Shown: positions 24,369 to 35,735 of the stretch, piece after piece | Layout of the letters: each line of letters starts with the position of its first letter | How positions within the stretch are numbered: the stretch's first letter is position 1 | Assembly (NCBI GenBank): GCA_948567375.1 | Contig: OX419760.1 | Location: 12,152,001 to 12,216,000, forward strand | DNA length: 64,000 nt | Direction: 5' to 3' | Source: Lunularia cruciata | Lineage: Eukaryota > Streptophyta > Marchantiopsida > Lunulariales > Lunulariaceae | The notes under the pieces: generated by a model | Databases searched by the model: none | The model's input: only the letters and a program-made list of their open reading frames with translations | What the model was told of the DNA's origin: nothing | Position numbers and translations under genes: made by a program

Positions 24369-24640
24369 AAATATGAATAGAGGGCTTGTCTTCTATCTTA
24401 CTATAGATGAGAATGTCATTTAGAAACAATATAATGTAATTATTTTACAATCTATTGATTAACTCATAAATCTAATCCATGAAAATTATAGGAGCATTAG
24501 TGATAATATGAATAGAGTGTTTGTCTTCTATCTTACAATATATGAGAATGTTATTTAGAAACAATATAATGTAACTATTTTACAATCTAATGATTATATC
24601 ATAAATCTAATCCATGAAAATTAAAGAGTATTAGTGGTGC
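24369..24640. repeat. Tandem duplication of 136 bp next to the 16S fragment
   Basis: The segment beginning AATATGAATAGAG at 24369 returns at 24505 with few changes. Both copies carry the RT catalytic region of element D on the minus strand. Confidence 0.85.
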
Positions 24641-25505
24641 CACAAAGGAACGGCATTGGTTAGGCTAAAGACAAGAAAAAGCCAAATAAAAGTCCATACC
24701 TTTAATAAATGTTATCTTAAGCACATTTCTTAGTGAGATAGATATTTGATAACACCCACTAAAGAGATCCAATTGGTGAAAAATTTAGCTCTATTCAATG
24801 AATTTAAAACACAATCTTTGTAAATATTAGGAATAAAAAATATTAGTCATTCCATCTATAATATTCAATTAATATAAACAACCCACCATATTTCTTTAGA
24901 GTAAAAGCACATGTGTTCCTCAATGCCATGTGTTTGGCAAAATATTTCTCCATAAGCTTTATCTTTATCTTGAGCCTAAATTTTTACTAATTCCTGTGGA
25001 GACAACTAATATACAGATCTACTAACATATATACTTTAAAAGATAAAGTTGATTTTAAATGACATTACCTTAATAAGAAGGTGACATCTAGTTAAGTCAT
25101 AAAGTTTCACATTTCTTAAATATCATCCATCATATTTGTATTTAGTGCCTTCATATTTTCTTGATGAACTCTATTTTTTGGTTAGATTTTAATTGTAAAT
25201 ATTGGTATATCTTCCTTCATATTTTGGTAAATAGCAAATCCCATAATGTACTTGTCTTTGGTATTGACAGCTATAACAAGTAACTCCTTTAACATATGTA
25301 CTAAATATAGTACTTTGCTTGGTTTAGTCACTTAAATTTAATACTTTCTAAAATAGTGTAGCATGATATTGCACAAGCTAAGGTTATGTTAAAATGATAC
25401 CACAATGCAAAGGTAGAACTATAAATATGAACAAGTCTTTTTTAAGTTTAGAAGTATTAGCTTAGTAGTTTAAAAGGTAGTTCTTTTCCTCCATTTTGCC
25501 TCCAC

Positions 25506-25703
25506 TACTAGGTGATGCTTCTTTGGATGCTCTAGTTGTTTGTAGACCGTACTACTTGCATAGCTTGGATATCTTAGGTGCAGTAGGGCAGATTTCTCAT
25601 ATTGACTCTATTGGAGCTTAGCACCATTTTACTTATTTTGTATCATCCTTGTAAGGATTGATGAGGTCTTCTCATCCTTTGTGTTTTCTATGCAGTCACC
25701 CTT
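25506..25703 (+). repeat. 3' end fragment of the REL-type LINE
   Basis: It matches the full element at 39050-39240: GTAGACCGTAC.ACTTGCATAG, the GGAGC-TTA-GCACC hairpin, GATGAGGTCTTCTCATCC and TGCAGTCACC. It is truncated at its 5' side, as usual for LINE copies. Confidence 0.88.
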
Positions 25704-26050
25704 CTTTCTTTTCCTCCATTAGTTATCATAACACAATCTTCCTTTCACTAGTGCAAAAATAAAACCCTTTTTCTTCTCCAAGAATTGCATTAATATAACA
25801 TAATTTACCAAGATCTTATAAGTATGAATTTAGATGATATCAAAAAGATGTTTTCATATAAATCTTTGGCACTTCCTACAACTAATGGTGCTTTGAATTA
25901 TCTACTTGATTGGTATTTGTAGGTATTGGCATTTTCTTGATTACTTTTGCTTCAATACATTTTCAACCTATGTAACATATTAGATCCAAATGATAGAATA
26001 TGGATATTTTTAATATTATAGCTGGGTTTTTGACAATAGCAGCATCTAAA

Positions 26051-26556
26051 ATTTTGCCTTAGCTTTTTTGTATAAGTACTGGTAAGGAATTTAAGTTACA
26101 TTGCATTGGTATGCTTATGAACCATTTCATTTACTTATTCACAAAAGGTTTTTATAACTTATTCAGTTCATCGATGAACAAATGATGAATTCACAACAGA
26201 ATGAAATATTTCAACAGTTTGCATGTCTTCTTCTAGTTTTAGTTCTCTCATTGATATTTATAACTTATATAAGGTTTCAATTCATATTTTCAATTCATAT
26301 AAGGTTTCAATTCATTCAATTTTGCCTTAGCTTTTTTGTATAAGTATTGGTAAGGAATTTAAGTTACATTGCATTGGTATGCTTATGAACCATTTCATTT
26401 ACTTATTCACACAAGGTTTGTATAACTTATTCAGTTCATCGATGAACAAATGATGAATTCACAACAGAATGAAATATTTCAACAGTTTGCATGTCTTCTT
26501 CTAGTTTTAGTTCTCTCATTGATATTTATAACTTATATAAGGTTTCAATTCATATA
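26051..26556. repeat. Nearly identical tandem duplication, period 268 bp
   Basis: The segment starting ATTTTGCCTTAGC at 26051 repeats from 26319 with only a handful of differences, so the duplication is recent compared with the decayed elements around it. It contains no recognised gene. Confidence 0.9.
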
Positions 26557-26789
26557 TAAAACAACATAGCTTTCTCTCATGAATCGTAGAACTTTGAAAT
26601 TTGAGAATAGGTATATTTTGAAATTGAATTATATAGTTCTTCAACAAGCTAATTCTTTTCAACTCTATAATATAATCCATTTTTATGTCAATGAATTTAA
26701 ATAAAGATATGAAATTTTGCTTAAAAATTTACAAAGAACCAAGTAATAGCATGAAACCATATTTTACTTTCTCTACTTGATAATTAAAA

Positions 26790-27371
26790 TGTTTTGAGGA
26801 CAAGAGAACACTCAAGAGAAATATAAGAGAAGAAACACAAGAAGGCTTCATCCTTCAATACTCCAATACCCATTAGAGCACCTTATCTTTATTATATAGT
26901 GAAGAGGATCCTCTCAAAAGGAGCTCCACTCTTTGATCAGATACATGGATTAGTGATTGTTAGCAAGCTTCACCCTTAGATTAGTTGTATGGATGGGTGA
27001 CATGTCAATCTTTGTCCTATTGAGTTGGTCAAACAAGTTTTACTAGAGTGATTCTTCTTAAAGGAAACTCAAAATATCATGGGCGAAGTACTATGGAGAG
27101 CTCAAAACAAAATGAACATGGGTTGGAAAAGGCAATGCATTTTTATCCAAAAGGATAGATTTACTCAATTTTTGAAGCCTAATTCATCAGTTTAGGCCTC
27201 CAAAATTGGCTATGAAGTTTTCAAGGTGTTTGTTGTTTCTGCCCTATTAATGAAAGTACTCATTTGGTGACACATCTATATTATCTTTTAGAACATCATA
27301 TATAATATCCTTCTAGATATTACCAAACCAATTTTCACTTCTAGATAATATGTCTAAGTAATGATATTATA
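26790..27371 (-). repeat. Solo LTR of the element A/C family, minus orientation
   Basis: The reverse complement runs from a worn TGTAATACC terminus (near 27371) to CTTGTCCTCAAAACA (26790). It includes TATATAATAAAG (reverse near 26890), GTCAAAC...GTTTGACC remnants near 27030 and the AAAATTGG.TTGG block. No internal region adjoins it. Confidence 0.82.
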
Positions 27372-29319
27372 ATACCGCCAATTAAATTTTTCAAATAAAT
27401 TTTAGTTTTCTTGCAAAAAATAATCATTTTAATATTATATATTAAAAGAGAAAACATTACTCTTTATCACTAATAATCATTCACATTGCTTTTATTTATC
27501 TTCCAATCAAAGTGAGCATGGACTCTAAACTCTCAAGTATGATTCCATTTTTTATTGTATTATCCAAATGATATCTGCCATTTCTATCACTATTAAAATG
27601 AATAAAAATAATTATCTATTAAAATATAAATATAATAGGTACATCTTTGACTACAAGTAACAACTTGAAGCATTGAAGTTTAATCCAAAATAAGGGTAGT
27701 ATCTAAGAAAGTTTGACCAGAATAGAATATAATGAAGTGAATAGGATATAATGAAGTAATGAGACATTGGATAATCAAGTTCTTCATTATAACTAGTATT
27801 GTTTTTGCTATCAAAGTAAAGAAAAATCAATTTCAAAATCAACAGACAAATAATACACCTCCTTTTTAGAGCATAGATAACAACTTGAAACATCAAAGGT
27901 TTATATATATATAAAGACTCCCTTTGATAAGACCATGGACTTCATCCACCTTATACCAATATAGAGTACTATAATCCAAGTGGACATCCGTCTTATTATT
28001 TTTCTTGGATAAATATAGAAGAGCAAAATCGGAGTGAAGAAGTAGAAGGATAGGAAAAGAAAGAAAATATAAATTAACGATTGAATAAAAGTACACTCAA
28101 GGTTAGAGATAGCCCAAAACATTGTCATTTATTTTTAAGGTGGATACTTACTTGCTTTTATTGAAGTTTGCCATTAACTATTTGCCAAATTAACAATCTA
28201 ACCAAGTTACTCGATCTGTATATGGGTTCCTCGATACCATACCGCCCAAGATTATTCTAAAGGTTTTGAATACCTCACTTGCCTACTTAGTTCCTAAGTA
28301 CCTTATAAACATTCCTTGATAAAACATTTTGGAATTTCCAAAGTATCTTCTAAAGTTTGTTAATATATTGCTTGATACAATTCGTGCAAATTTCATGGTA
28401 CATACCTGTAAAATTCATTTTAACATTTCATTCAATTTAGTGGTTTTTTTAGGGTGCACAAGGAATATATTGATATATGATACCAAAATAGATGTGAAAT
28501 CGATAGGGGATTTCAGCTATAGTTTGATGGTAGTGCACACGCCCCAAAATTCAATTTGTTCCGGTAAAGATTCCATAACCGTAAAATGTTATGGAACCGG
28601 AAAAGGTGATCCACAGCTTTTATAAATGTTAGAATTTTTATTATAAATTAAGAATTAGTTTTTTCAAAATATTTATAAAAATATTTACTGAAATTTTTTA
28701 CTGATTATAAATATTAAATCAAATCCTGTTATCTCAAAACTATATTTGAATAATTTGCAGAGTGTCTTGATTTGGCCATATAGAAAATTTAAAATTCATT
28801 TCAAATTGTGAAAAAAAATTAAAATTTACTAAAACTGGTATATTAAAATCCAAAATATGTGAAAAAAGAATGACGGAGTAGCCTAGAAGAGGTAATACAA
28901 TAGATACTAACACATCAAGCATCCATTTGAGATACTACATTGCAACTCTCATATATTATCCCTCCACTGCCGCTTGGGTAAGTAAGTAAGTAATTTAGTT
29001 CATGTCCAAGATTCTGAATATAAAACTTCATTCGGTTTATAACTTATCGCTCCTATTGAAAATCCCTATATTTAGTATTATGAAATTTTTTATTTTACTA
29101 TCCTTCATGTTTTCTACATTGTCGCACTTCTCCTAGAAAGTTCTTTTTATTAAAACATTTTTTTTTTCTCATTTAAAAATAGGTTATTTTAAAACGTTTT
29201 AAAATTCATTTAAAAATAGTATAATATTTTATAAAACATTATTATTTTTTGCATGAAGAATATCATTTTTGATTTCTATGGGTGACACTCATATTTTGAC
29301 AAAACAATAGGGGCTTGAG
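27372..29319. other. AT-rich stretch without recognisable genes
   Basis: Short overlapping open frames only. Two near-identical short phrases (GTAACAACTTGAAGCAT / GATAACAACTTGAAACAT) recur at 27656 and 27877. A hairpin lies at 28559-28602. Confidence 0.5.
28559..28602. repeat. Interrupted hairpin TTCCGG...CCGGAA
   Basis: TTCCGG, six bases, TTCCATAAC, eight bases, then GTTATGGAA and CCGGAA. The inner arm pairs perfectly over nine bases and the outer arm over six. Function unknown. Confidence 0.8.
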
Positions 29320-30510
29320 AAATAGTTTCAACGGATGTCTACCGAATAAACAACAAACTTCGTAACTATTTTAGTGAACTCTGCAAAGAATGAGATGCTA
29401 ATAAATGAATGCTTCGTAAATTGGTATATGTTGATTCACATGTAATATGCATTCATTTATAAAAATCACGCTATATTATGGATGTTTAGGACTTTTGTAA
29501 TGAAATAAATGATTGTCAAAAGAGATGATGTGGCTTCTTGAGAGATTTGTAACGTTTTTTGGTGGGTGATTCTTAGAGTGGGATTTATGAAATCTTTTGG
29601 CGGATCCAAAATGCCGCTCTCAACTATTTAAATTCAAATTCACTATCTGCAAATGCAAATGCTATGTGAAAATGCTCGTCTCAGTAAACTAAACCTGTGG
29701 GTTATGTAGTTTTGCATTGGTGTGTTGGTTCATTTCCATAGATTAGTGTGGCGAGTGAGATAACAAGAGTTATGGAAAATGATTTGCATAGTCTTGCGTC
29801 AACCAAGAAATTAATTGGAGGTCGAAGAATTTTACTCCAAAAGTGCAACAAAAATTTAGCAAAAACCTGATTGCAATGCAAGCTCACATTTAGATGAAAA
29901 ATTAACGGGCACTATCAAGCGACTACCAACAACAATGAGCGGCTTCGAATGCCAACAAGCGGCTACGGGCGCCAATGAGCTTCAAGCTTTGGGCACCATC
30001 GAGCGGCTACGAGTAACTACGGGCGGCAACGGGCAACAATGAGCAATGACAAGCAAAATCCCATTTAATCCTAAATTAACACATTACTAATATATCATCA
30101 AGCGGCTACCAATGGCAACGTTCAACTACCAGCGACAACAAGCAACTATAGGCACCATTGAGCGGCAACAAGCAATGACATGTAGCAATGAGCAAAATCT
30201 CATTTTATCCTAAATTAACACATTACACCGGCGGCAACCGACGCAGACCATATTCACCCTAAACCATATGCTTTATTAACCCTAATATGTAATTAATGCA
30301 TTAGGGTGTGACAACAGAAAACTACACATCCCTTCTTTTTCTATGAACCACCTCTTATGGAGTTTGCTAATAATAAAGAACTTAGCCAGAACTCTGTAGT
30401 GGAACTCTTTCTTCCTCCCGCCCGCACCCCGTACCAATTTAGTCAACACTTCATAATAATCTATATAAAAATATACTAAACTGCATAAAACTATTTCTGA
30501 AACCCCCTAA
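29320..30510 (+). repeat. Repeat unit copy 1 (about 1.2 kb)
   Basis: It aligns by eye along its length with 34894-35735 plus 39257-39588. From about 29900 to 30250 it is a loose minisatellite of AACAAYGAGC / GGCTACGGGC words that would encode Ala-Thr-Thr-Ser-Asn-Asn-like repeats. At its right end a frame reads YEPPLMEFANNKELSQNSVV, followed by ELFLPPARTPY, conserved in copy 2. A second shared coding-like piece lies near 29740-29840 (EITRVMENDLHSLAS). The ends lack TG/CA and a primer site, so these are not LTRs. Confidence 0.75.
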
Positions 30511-31077
30511 TGAACACTTGACTTGTGGAATAGGTACCCTGGTCAGACAAAAGTCACATAAACCCTAAAAACCCTAACTTCATTGTCTGGTGGGACTACA
30601 CAGGTGCATCAAGAAAAGAGAAAAATGTTTTGTAAAACAATTTAAAATATAAAACATTTTAGAATGTTCTATTATACGCTGAAGTAAAAAGAAAGTTTCC
30701 ATACTTATTCTGCTGCCAACATGAACAACCGACGCTTCAAATTAACTAAAAACTTTATCACCACTCTCTGTACCTGAAGCCATCCATCTTTGATAGTTCA
30801 TCCACCGTGTCTCCTCGAGAAGTAATGCCAATCGCTTAATTAGTCAATTAATTAACCTTCTAATGGATTTGATCATGCTCAAGCATGTCAAATTTATGAT
30901 AGAAATTTCAAGTGTACCACTTTGAAAAACATGAAACCTACCCTTCCTGTTAGCGGACATTCGGACTAATTCTCTTATGGCGAAACTGAACTAATTGAAA
31001 TCCAGCTCGTTACAGCAGCGTTATGGGCAGACAATGCGAGGTAGAATGGTGAGAAGTGGAAAATCCGATCCCTAAAT

Positions 31078-31203
31078 AGAAAGGCGACCGCGTAGGAAAA
31101 ATTAAGGATGGGAAGACCCCATCAAGCCTAACAAGTAACAAGGGAGAGAAAAAAAAAAGGTAACATGGAGCTAAACCCCAATAAAGTCTATGTGAAAAAT
31201 CCC
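31078..31203 (-). repeat. 3' end fragment of the REL-type LINE, minus orientation
   Basis: The minus strand reads the hairpin GGGGT-TTA-GCTCC, then CATGTTACC, CTCTCCCTTGTTAC, GATGGGGTCTTCCCATCC and GCGGTCGCC, as in the full copy at 39150-39240. 5'-truncated copy. Confidence 0.85.
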
Positions 31204-31486
31204 TAAATAGGTAGACACTTGAGCACCTCCAGCAGATTCGTGGAAGATCGGATTGAGACGCATCGTGAAGAAGCATGCGTTACAGTGTCACCAAGATATC
31301 ATTGAACGAGCAGTTCCCTTAAAGAATGTTCAATCTCCCAGAACGGACACAAATCATAAAAGACAAATTTTGTCTTCTCTATCTGATTTCACACGTTCCT
31401 CTCTTGTGCTGCACAGTAAACTGCCAGTTACTGTAATGCTGCTGTTCTACTATAGTGACAGCATTGTTCACTTCCCAACTTAAAAG

Positions 31487-31720
31487 AACTGTCCGGGGGT
31501 GGTTTAGTGGTTGGTTCAGCTAGACGGTGTCCATTATTCTGGACTACTGCTCTCGAGAGTTCGTACTGAAGGTATGGTTGCCTCATTTAAATTTCTATAG
31601 AATGCAACATAGTTTGTCAGTTTACTCGGTTTTTAGGGGCTTTGTCCCACTCTTAAATCATTTTTCTTCTTGTAATCTCAGTAGTACGGAAGTTTCTTCC
31701 GTTTAATAAAATATTTAAAT
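31487..31720 (+). mobile_element. Possible tRNA-derived SINE
   Basis: After GTCCGGGGG comes TGGTTTAGTGG, which fits the RNA polymerase III A box TRGYNNARNNG. About 60 bp later AGTTCGTACTG is a poor B box. A later hairpin GGGGC-TTT-GTCCC resembles the LINE 3' hairpin, and the end is AT-rich (TTTAATAAAATATTTAAAT). It does not fold as a tRNA. It could equally be a gene 3' end or another repeat. Confidence 0.3.
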
Positions 31721-33828
31721 ATAATTTTCTAAATAATATTCTTTACATTTTAGGAGTGCTCTCAAGAGCTTTTTATTTTCAGGGAAACTGAATAGGTTTA
31801 AAGAGATATTACCTCAACAAAACAAAACTGCTTTCTTTCGTTATACATGAAACATTAATGAGGAACGCGGAATTTCTTGTGCAATACTTGAAGGGAGAAA
31901 ACTACTTTTAAATGACAGAAACTTCCATTCCAGAATATATAGAAAGAAAGAAGGCAAAATAGAAAATCCCTTTATATTTCTCTAAAATGAGAAAAGTACA
32001 TTTTTCTTTAGATTTGGACCGTATAAAAAGTTTCAACATAAGAGATTAATGGACAGAAGCCTTACTCTTCTATCACATAGAATGATTAGATTTCCGATTC
32101 TGACAGAAAAGGCGGGAAAAGATCTGCGCGTCCAAGACTGCACCACCACAGTTGCATGAGGATAAATAACACGGAAGGCACTGCTTCAACTGTTTGATAT
32201 GGAGGAAGGTTGGATGTGAAAGTTGACGTACTGAGATGAAGTAAGCTCTCGGTGGCCTTAGGGACGATGACCCCTGAATTACTCTCTTGATATTAAAGCG
32301 AACAGGGCTGATTGATGAGAGAGTCCGTGGTCTAGCGGGCCTTGGGGTTCCCTTTGATATCATCAGCATTTGAAACTTTGCTCATATTGACATCCCTCTC
32401 ATGCAGCACCTCTCCCATCCAGCAATATCATTCGAAGTCTTTTTTGATGTCTAACCCTTTCATCATCACGATAACACAGCGGCTATAGCTGAACATTCCC
32501 AAACACTCTCAGTGTTTGGTAATGTTTGGTGCTACAAAGGCTTGAAATCGATTTGTACGTACTCAGAAGTACGTCGTTTGTATTGTAAATATGGAAGTGA
32601 TGTCACGAAACTCAACGCCGATTTGCCTGCACGGATTATCATTGTACGGTTAGAAAGGATCTTCCCATCCTCTCTCTAAGGCGTATCCTTTCCTACGCTA
32701 AAAATCGATGTTATACTGATGAGAATATAATGGTGTGTCAAACGTGCCATAAATTTTCACGGAATGATATTAAATAAAACTGGCTCAACTGTCCACCGCA
32801 AATGAAGTACTTAATATGAGGTTATTGCTTTGCAAATTATGCTACCCGATGTAGTTCACACCATGGATGAAGCTCTACTGTACGAGAATAGATATGACTA
32901 TCCAAACATAGCCTGAAGAAGGATGCAACTACTTCAATGGACTGTTCACCTCAAAAAACAGCAGGCCACGGCCTGCTGCAATACTACGCATCGGCTTTTG
33001 CTAGAGATACATCGTAAAACCGCAGCAAGATGAGCTTCAGGAGATGGATTTTGGATGAGTTGAATCCTAATCCGTACATTAACTGGTACTGGTTTCAGTG
33101 GACTCTGGTGGGAAGTGAAGTTGAGTCTTTCTAATGTCCCGCACACACGGATTTCGAAGGCATATTTAGAGTGGCTGTCCTCATCGATGGAGCTGCCGAC
33201 GTTAGTTCGTGATGAAGAGTGGAGGCGAGTCCTCGTTATGCTTCTGTTCTGGATTTGATGATAAGTTGTAGGAGATGAAAAAAGAGACTTGTGAAATACT
33301 GTACATGGAGATTCGACAGTATTCAATGCAGTTGAGAAGGATGCGAACCGAGTATTACGCGACGTGTCTGTACTGTACTGTATAGAAAAAGAGCGGAAAC
33401 ACCGCCGCCGTCTGCATGGAACGATGGCAGACCTCTCTCATGGGAGAAGAGGGCTTCGATCCGCTTCCTTCTGGTACCAGGCTCCAGGGTGAGTGATTGT
33501 GAGACGAAAGTGTGATGCCGTATACGAGGGCAATAGACTCGAAGAGAGAAAATGCAAACGCGTGGCAACGACCAGATTTAGTCGGATTCATGATCCGATT
33601 GTACTTTGGTTGCCGACTTAAAGTTTTTCTGGAAAGGCAGAGGGCCAAATAGTATAGTCTGAAGAAAATATGGAAAAGGAATACAAGGACACTAAGAAGA
33701 GCAAAAGATAGATAACGAGTCCGAGCCCAAAGAAAAAGACAAAGGGCTAAAATTCGGGACAGAACTACGGGCCCTCTGCCACACAAAGTGACAAGAAACA
33801 AAATAATCTTCCAAAATCGTGTAATATA
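31721..33828. other. No recognisable gene
   Basis: Less AT-rich than the flanking desert. Open frames exist on both strands (32073-32369, 32946-33326 and 33355-33900 on minus), but none has a domain I recognise and several overlap. A diverged gene or old repeats cannot be excluded. Confidence 0.4.
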
Positions 33829-34116
33829 GATCTTCCAAAAATAAATCTGGTAAAAGGGCAGGAGGTTGAAAGTGCACGAGAGATGCACTAGCAGCTGCAA
33901 ATTTTCAGTTTTATGTTGCGCTTTACGTATATTCTTGGTAAGGGTTTAAAATCTTGCGAGTTTCTAAGGTAAGATCCTCCAAAGATTTATCTGGTAAAAG
34001 GGAGGGTCAAAGTGCATGAGAGATACACTGGTAGCTGCAAATTTTCAGTTCTGTGTTACGCTTACTGTATTTTCTTGAGAGGGATTTAAAATCTTGCTAG
34101 TTCAGTTCTAAGGTCA
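33829..34116. repeat. Two tandem copies of a 144-bp unit
   Basis: GATCTTCCAAAAATAAATCTGG at 33829 (last two bases included for register) returns as a similar phrase at 33973. Both copies continue with GCTGCAAATTTTCAGTT and end with TTTAAAATCTTGC plus a TTCTAAGGT tail. Confidence 0.85.
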
Positions 34117-34893
34117 GTTAAGGGGCAGTTCATAACTTTGCCAGCTTACTCCCTTTCTGGAAAATTACAAAATTGGAACCCTAGCTTGCCTATCAGGGAG
34201 CCCTGCACAGTACGTACTTCCTTTGCAACACTGTACTGTACAGAAGAATGATCGGCAAAAGGGGCACTTCTTTTAGCCAATGAAGTTCCTTTTAATGTCA
34301 CAAAAGACGAGAAGAAGTTAGTAATTTGTCCACCGGGTGATATCTGTTTTACGAGGTGTGTGTACGAAACGTGCCTCCCGCTTCCCACATCCTAGCGTAG
34401 GTAAAGGGTGAAAGGCAGGCTCCTCATCGAAACTCGGCCTTACCATTAGACATCTCAAATACACTGGGGTCTTGTGATGATTCGATCGATTTGGTTTTAC
34501 TGTAAGAACTGGTCTTCCCTATAGCGTAGCGTGTACTGAAGGAATTGTATCAGTTGCAAAAGGTCCAGGGCCGGCTACCACGTGGGAACAATAAGGTGAA
34601 GAAGACCAAGCTCAGATAGCAAATTAGGTTTGGAAATAAGGGAGGAAGGCGAAAATTTGGGTGGGACCGGTAATAGAGTTGGGGTGGCAGGTTTTGTCTC
34701 CTCCCTCCTTGATGCTTTTTGATTACTGGCCCCATAATACAGTGAAGCTTCAAGTCAGAATCTGGTGGAAAGCGGCCCTGCAGATGGACGACATCGTCTC
34801 AGGTATCGTATGCCACTGTACGGTCGTCGAGGTTCCATCCTAAAACCCCCAAGCTTGTCCGTAAATGTTTTGAGATGCACATCTAGGTGTTTT
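34117..34893. other. No recognisable gene
   Basis: Open frames at 34146-34388 and 34550-34753 (minus) and 34661-34843 (plus) overlap and show no domain. Confidence 0.4.
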
Positions 34894-35724
34894 AGAAATA
34901 GTTTTGATTGATGTGATTGGGAAATGAACTTTGTAATTAACGATAATGAACTTTATAATTAATTTTAGTGATCTCTACAAAGAGATGAGGTGTTAACAAA
35001 TGAATATATAGTAAATTGTTATTTGGTATATCACATTCAATTTACATTCAAAAATTATAAAAATCGGACACTATATTGCTATATTGCAGATGTTTAGGAT
35101 AACCATAGTGAAATAAATAATTATCAAAAGAGATGATGTAACTTCTTGAGAGAATTATCATATTTTTTAGGTAGGGTGATTCTTAGAGTGAGATTTATGA
35201 AATTTAAAGCGGATCCAAAATGTCGCTCACAACTATTCAAATTCAAATTCACCATCTGCAAATACAAATGCTGTGTGTAAATGCTCTTGTCAGTAACCTA
35301 AACCAATTTGTATTGGTGTATTTGTTCATTTCCATTGTTCATTTCCATAGATTAGTGTGGTAAGGGAGATAACACAAGTTATGGAAAATGATTTGCATCG
35401 TCTTGCTGCAACCAAGAAATTAATTAGAGATCAAGAAATTTTACTCCAAATGGGCAACAACTGATTGCAATGCATACTCACATTTGGATGCAAGATCAAC
35501 GGGCGTTATCAAGCTACTACCAGTGACAATGAGCAGCATTGGGTACCAACAAGCGACTACGGGCAGCTACGGGCACCGACTAGCAACAACAAGCCGCAAT
35601 GAGCAACTATGAGCAACAACGAGCAACAATGAGCAAAATCCAACAACAACGAGCAAAATCCCATTTAATCCTAAATCAACACATTATTAACATATTATCG
35701 AGCTGCTACCAATGGCAACGAGTA

Positions 35725-35735
35725 ACTTCAAGCAC
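35725..35735 (+). repeat. Target-site duplication, left copy
   Basis: ACTTCAAGCAC, identical to 39246-39256 on the other side of the LINE. Confidence 0.92.

Larger units (their letters stand above)
23950..25130 (-). pseudogene. Element D: Ty3/gypsy RT relic, minus strand
   Basis: The minus-strand reading gives gypsy RT blocks in the right order with falling coordinate: SPQELVKI near 25000, KKYGGLFILIEYYRWND near 24890, LDLFSGCYQISISL near 24760, LTNA near 24660, ILFLNDILIYSK near 24400-24440, and YKKSKYEFWTEKVTLLGHKV near 24120-24190. The catalytic YLDD-type box has become FLND. The frame is interrupted by stops, by a tandem duplication (24369-24640) and by a plastid 16S fragment (24249-24358). 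No LTRs were recognised for it. Confidence 0.7.

Noticed and set aside
31487-31570. tRNA gene
   Set aside because: An A-box-like word is present but no cloverleaf stems and the B box is poor.
32946-33326. 126-codon minus frame with an open plus-strand frame over the same bases
   Set aside because: Both strands are open and neither shows a domain, so no direction can be supported.
33355-33900. 181-codon open frame on the minus strand
   Set aside because: Hydrophobic and low in recognisable motifs, overlaps other frames and the 144-bp repeat, and has no family resemblance. Length alone is not enough.
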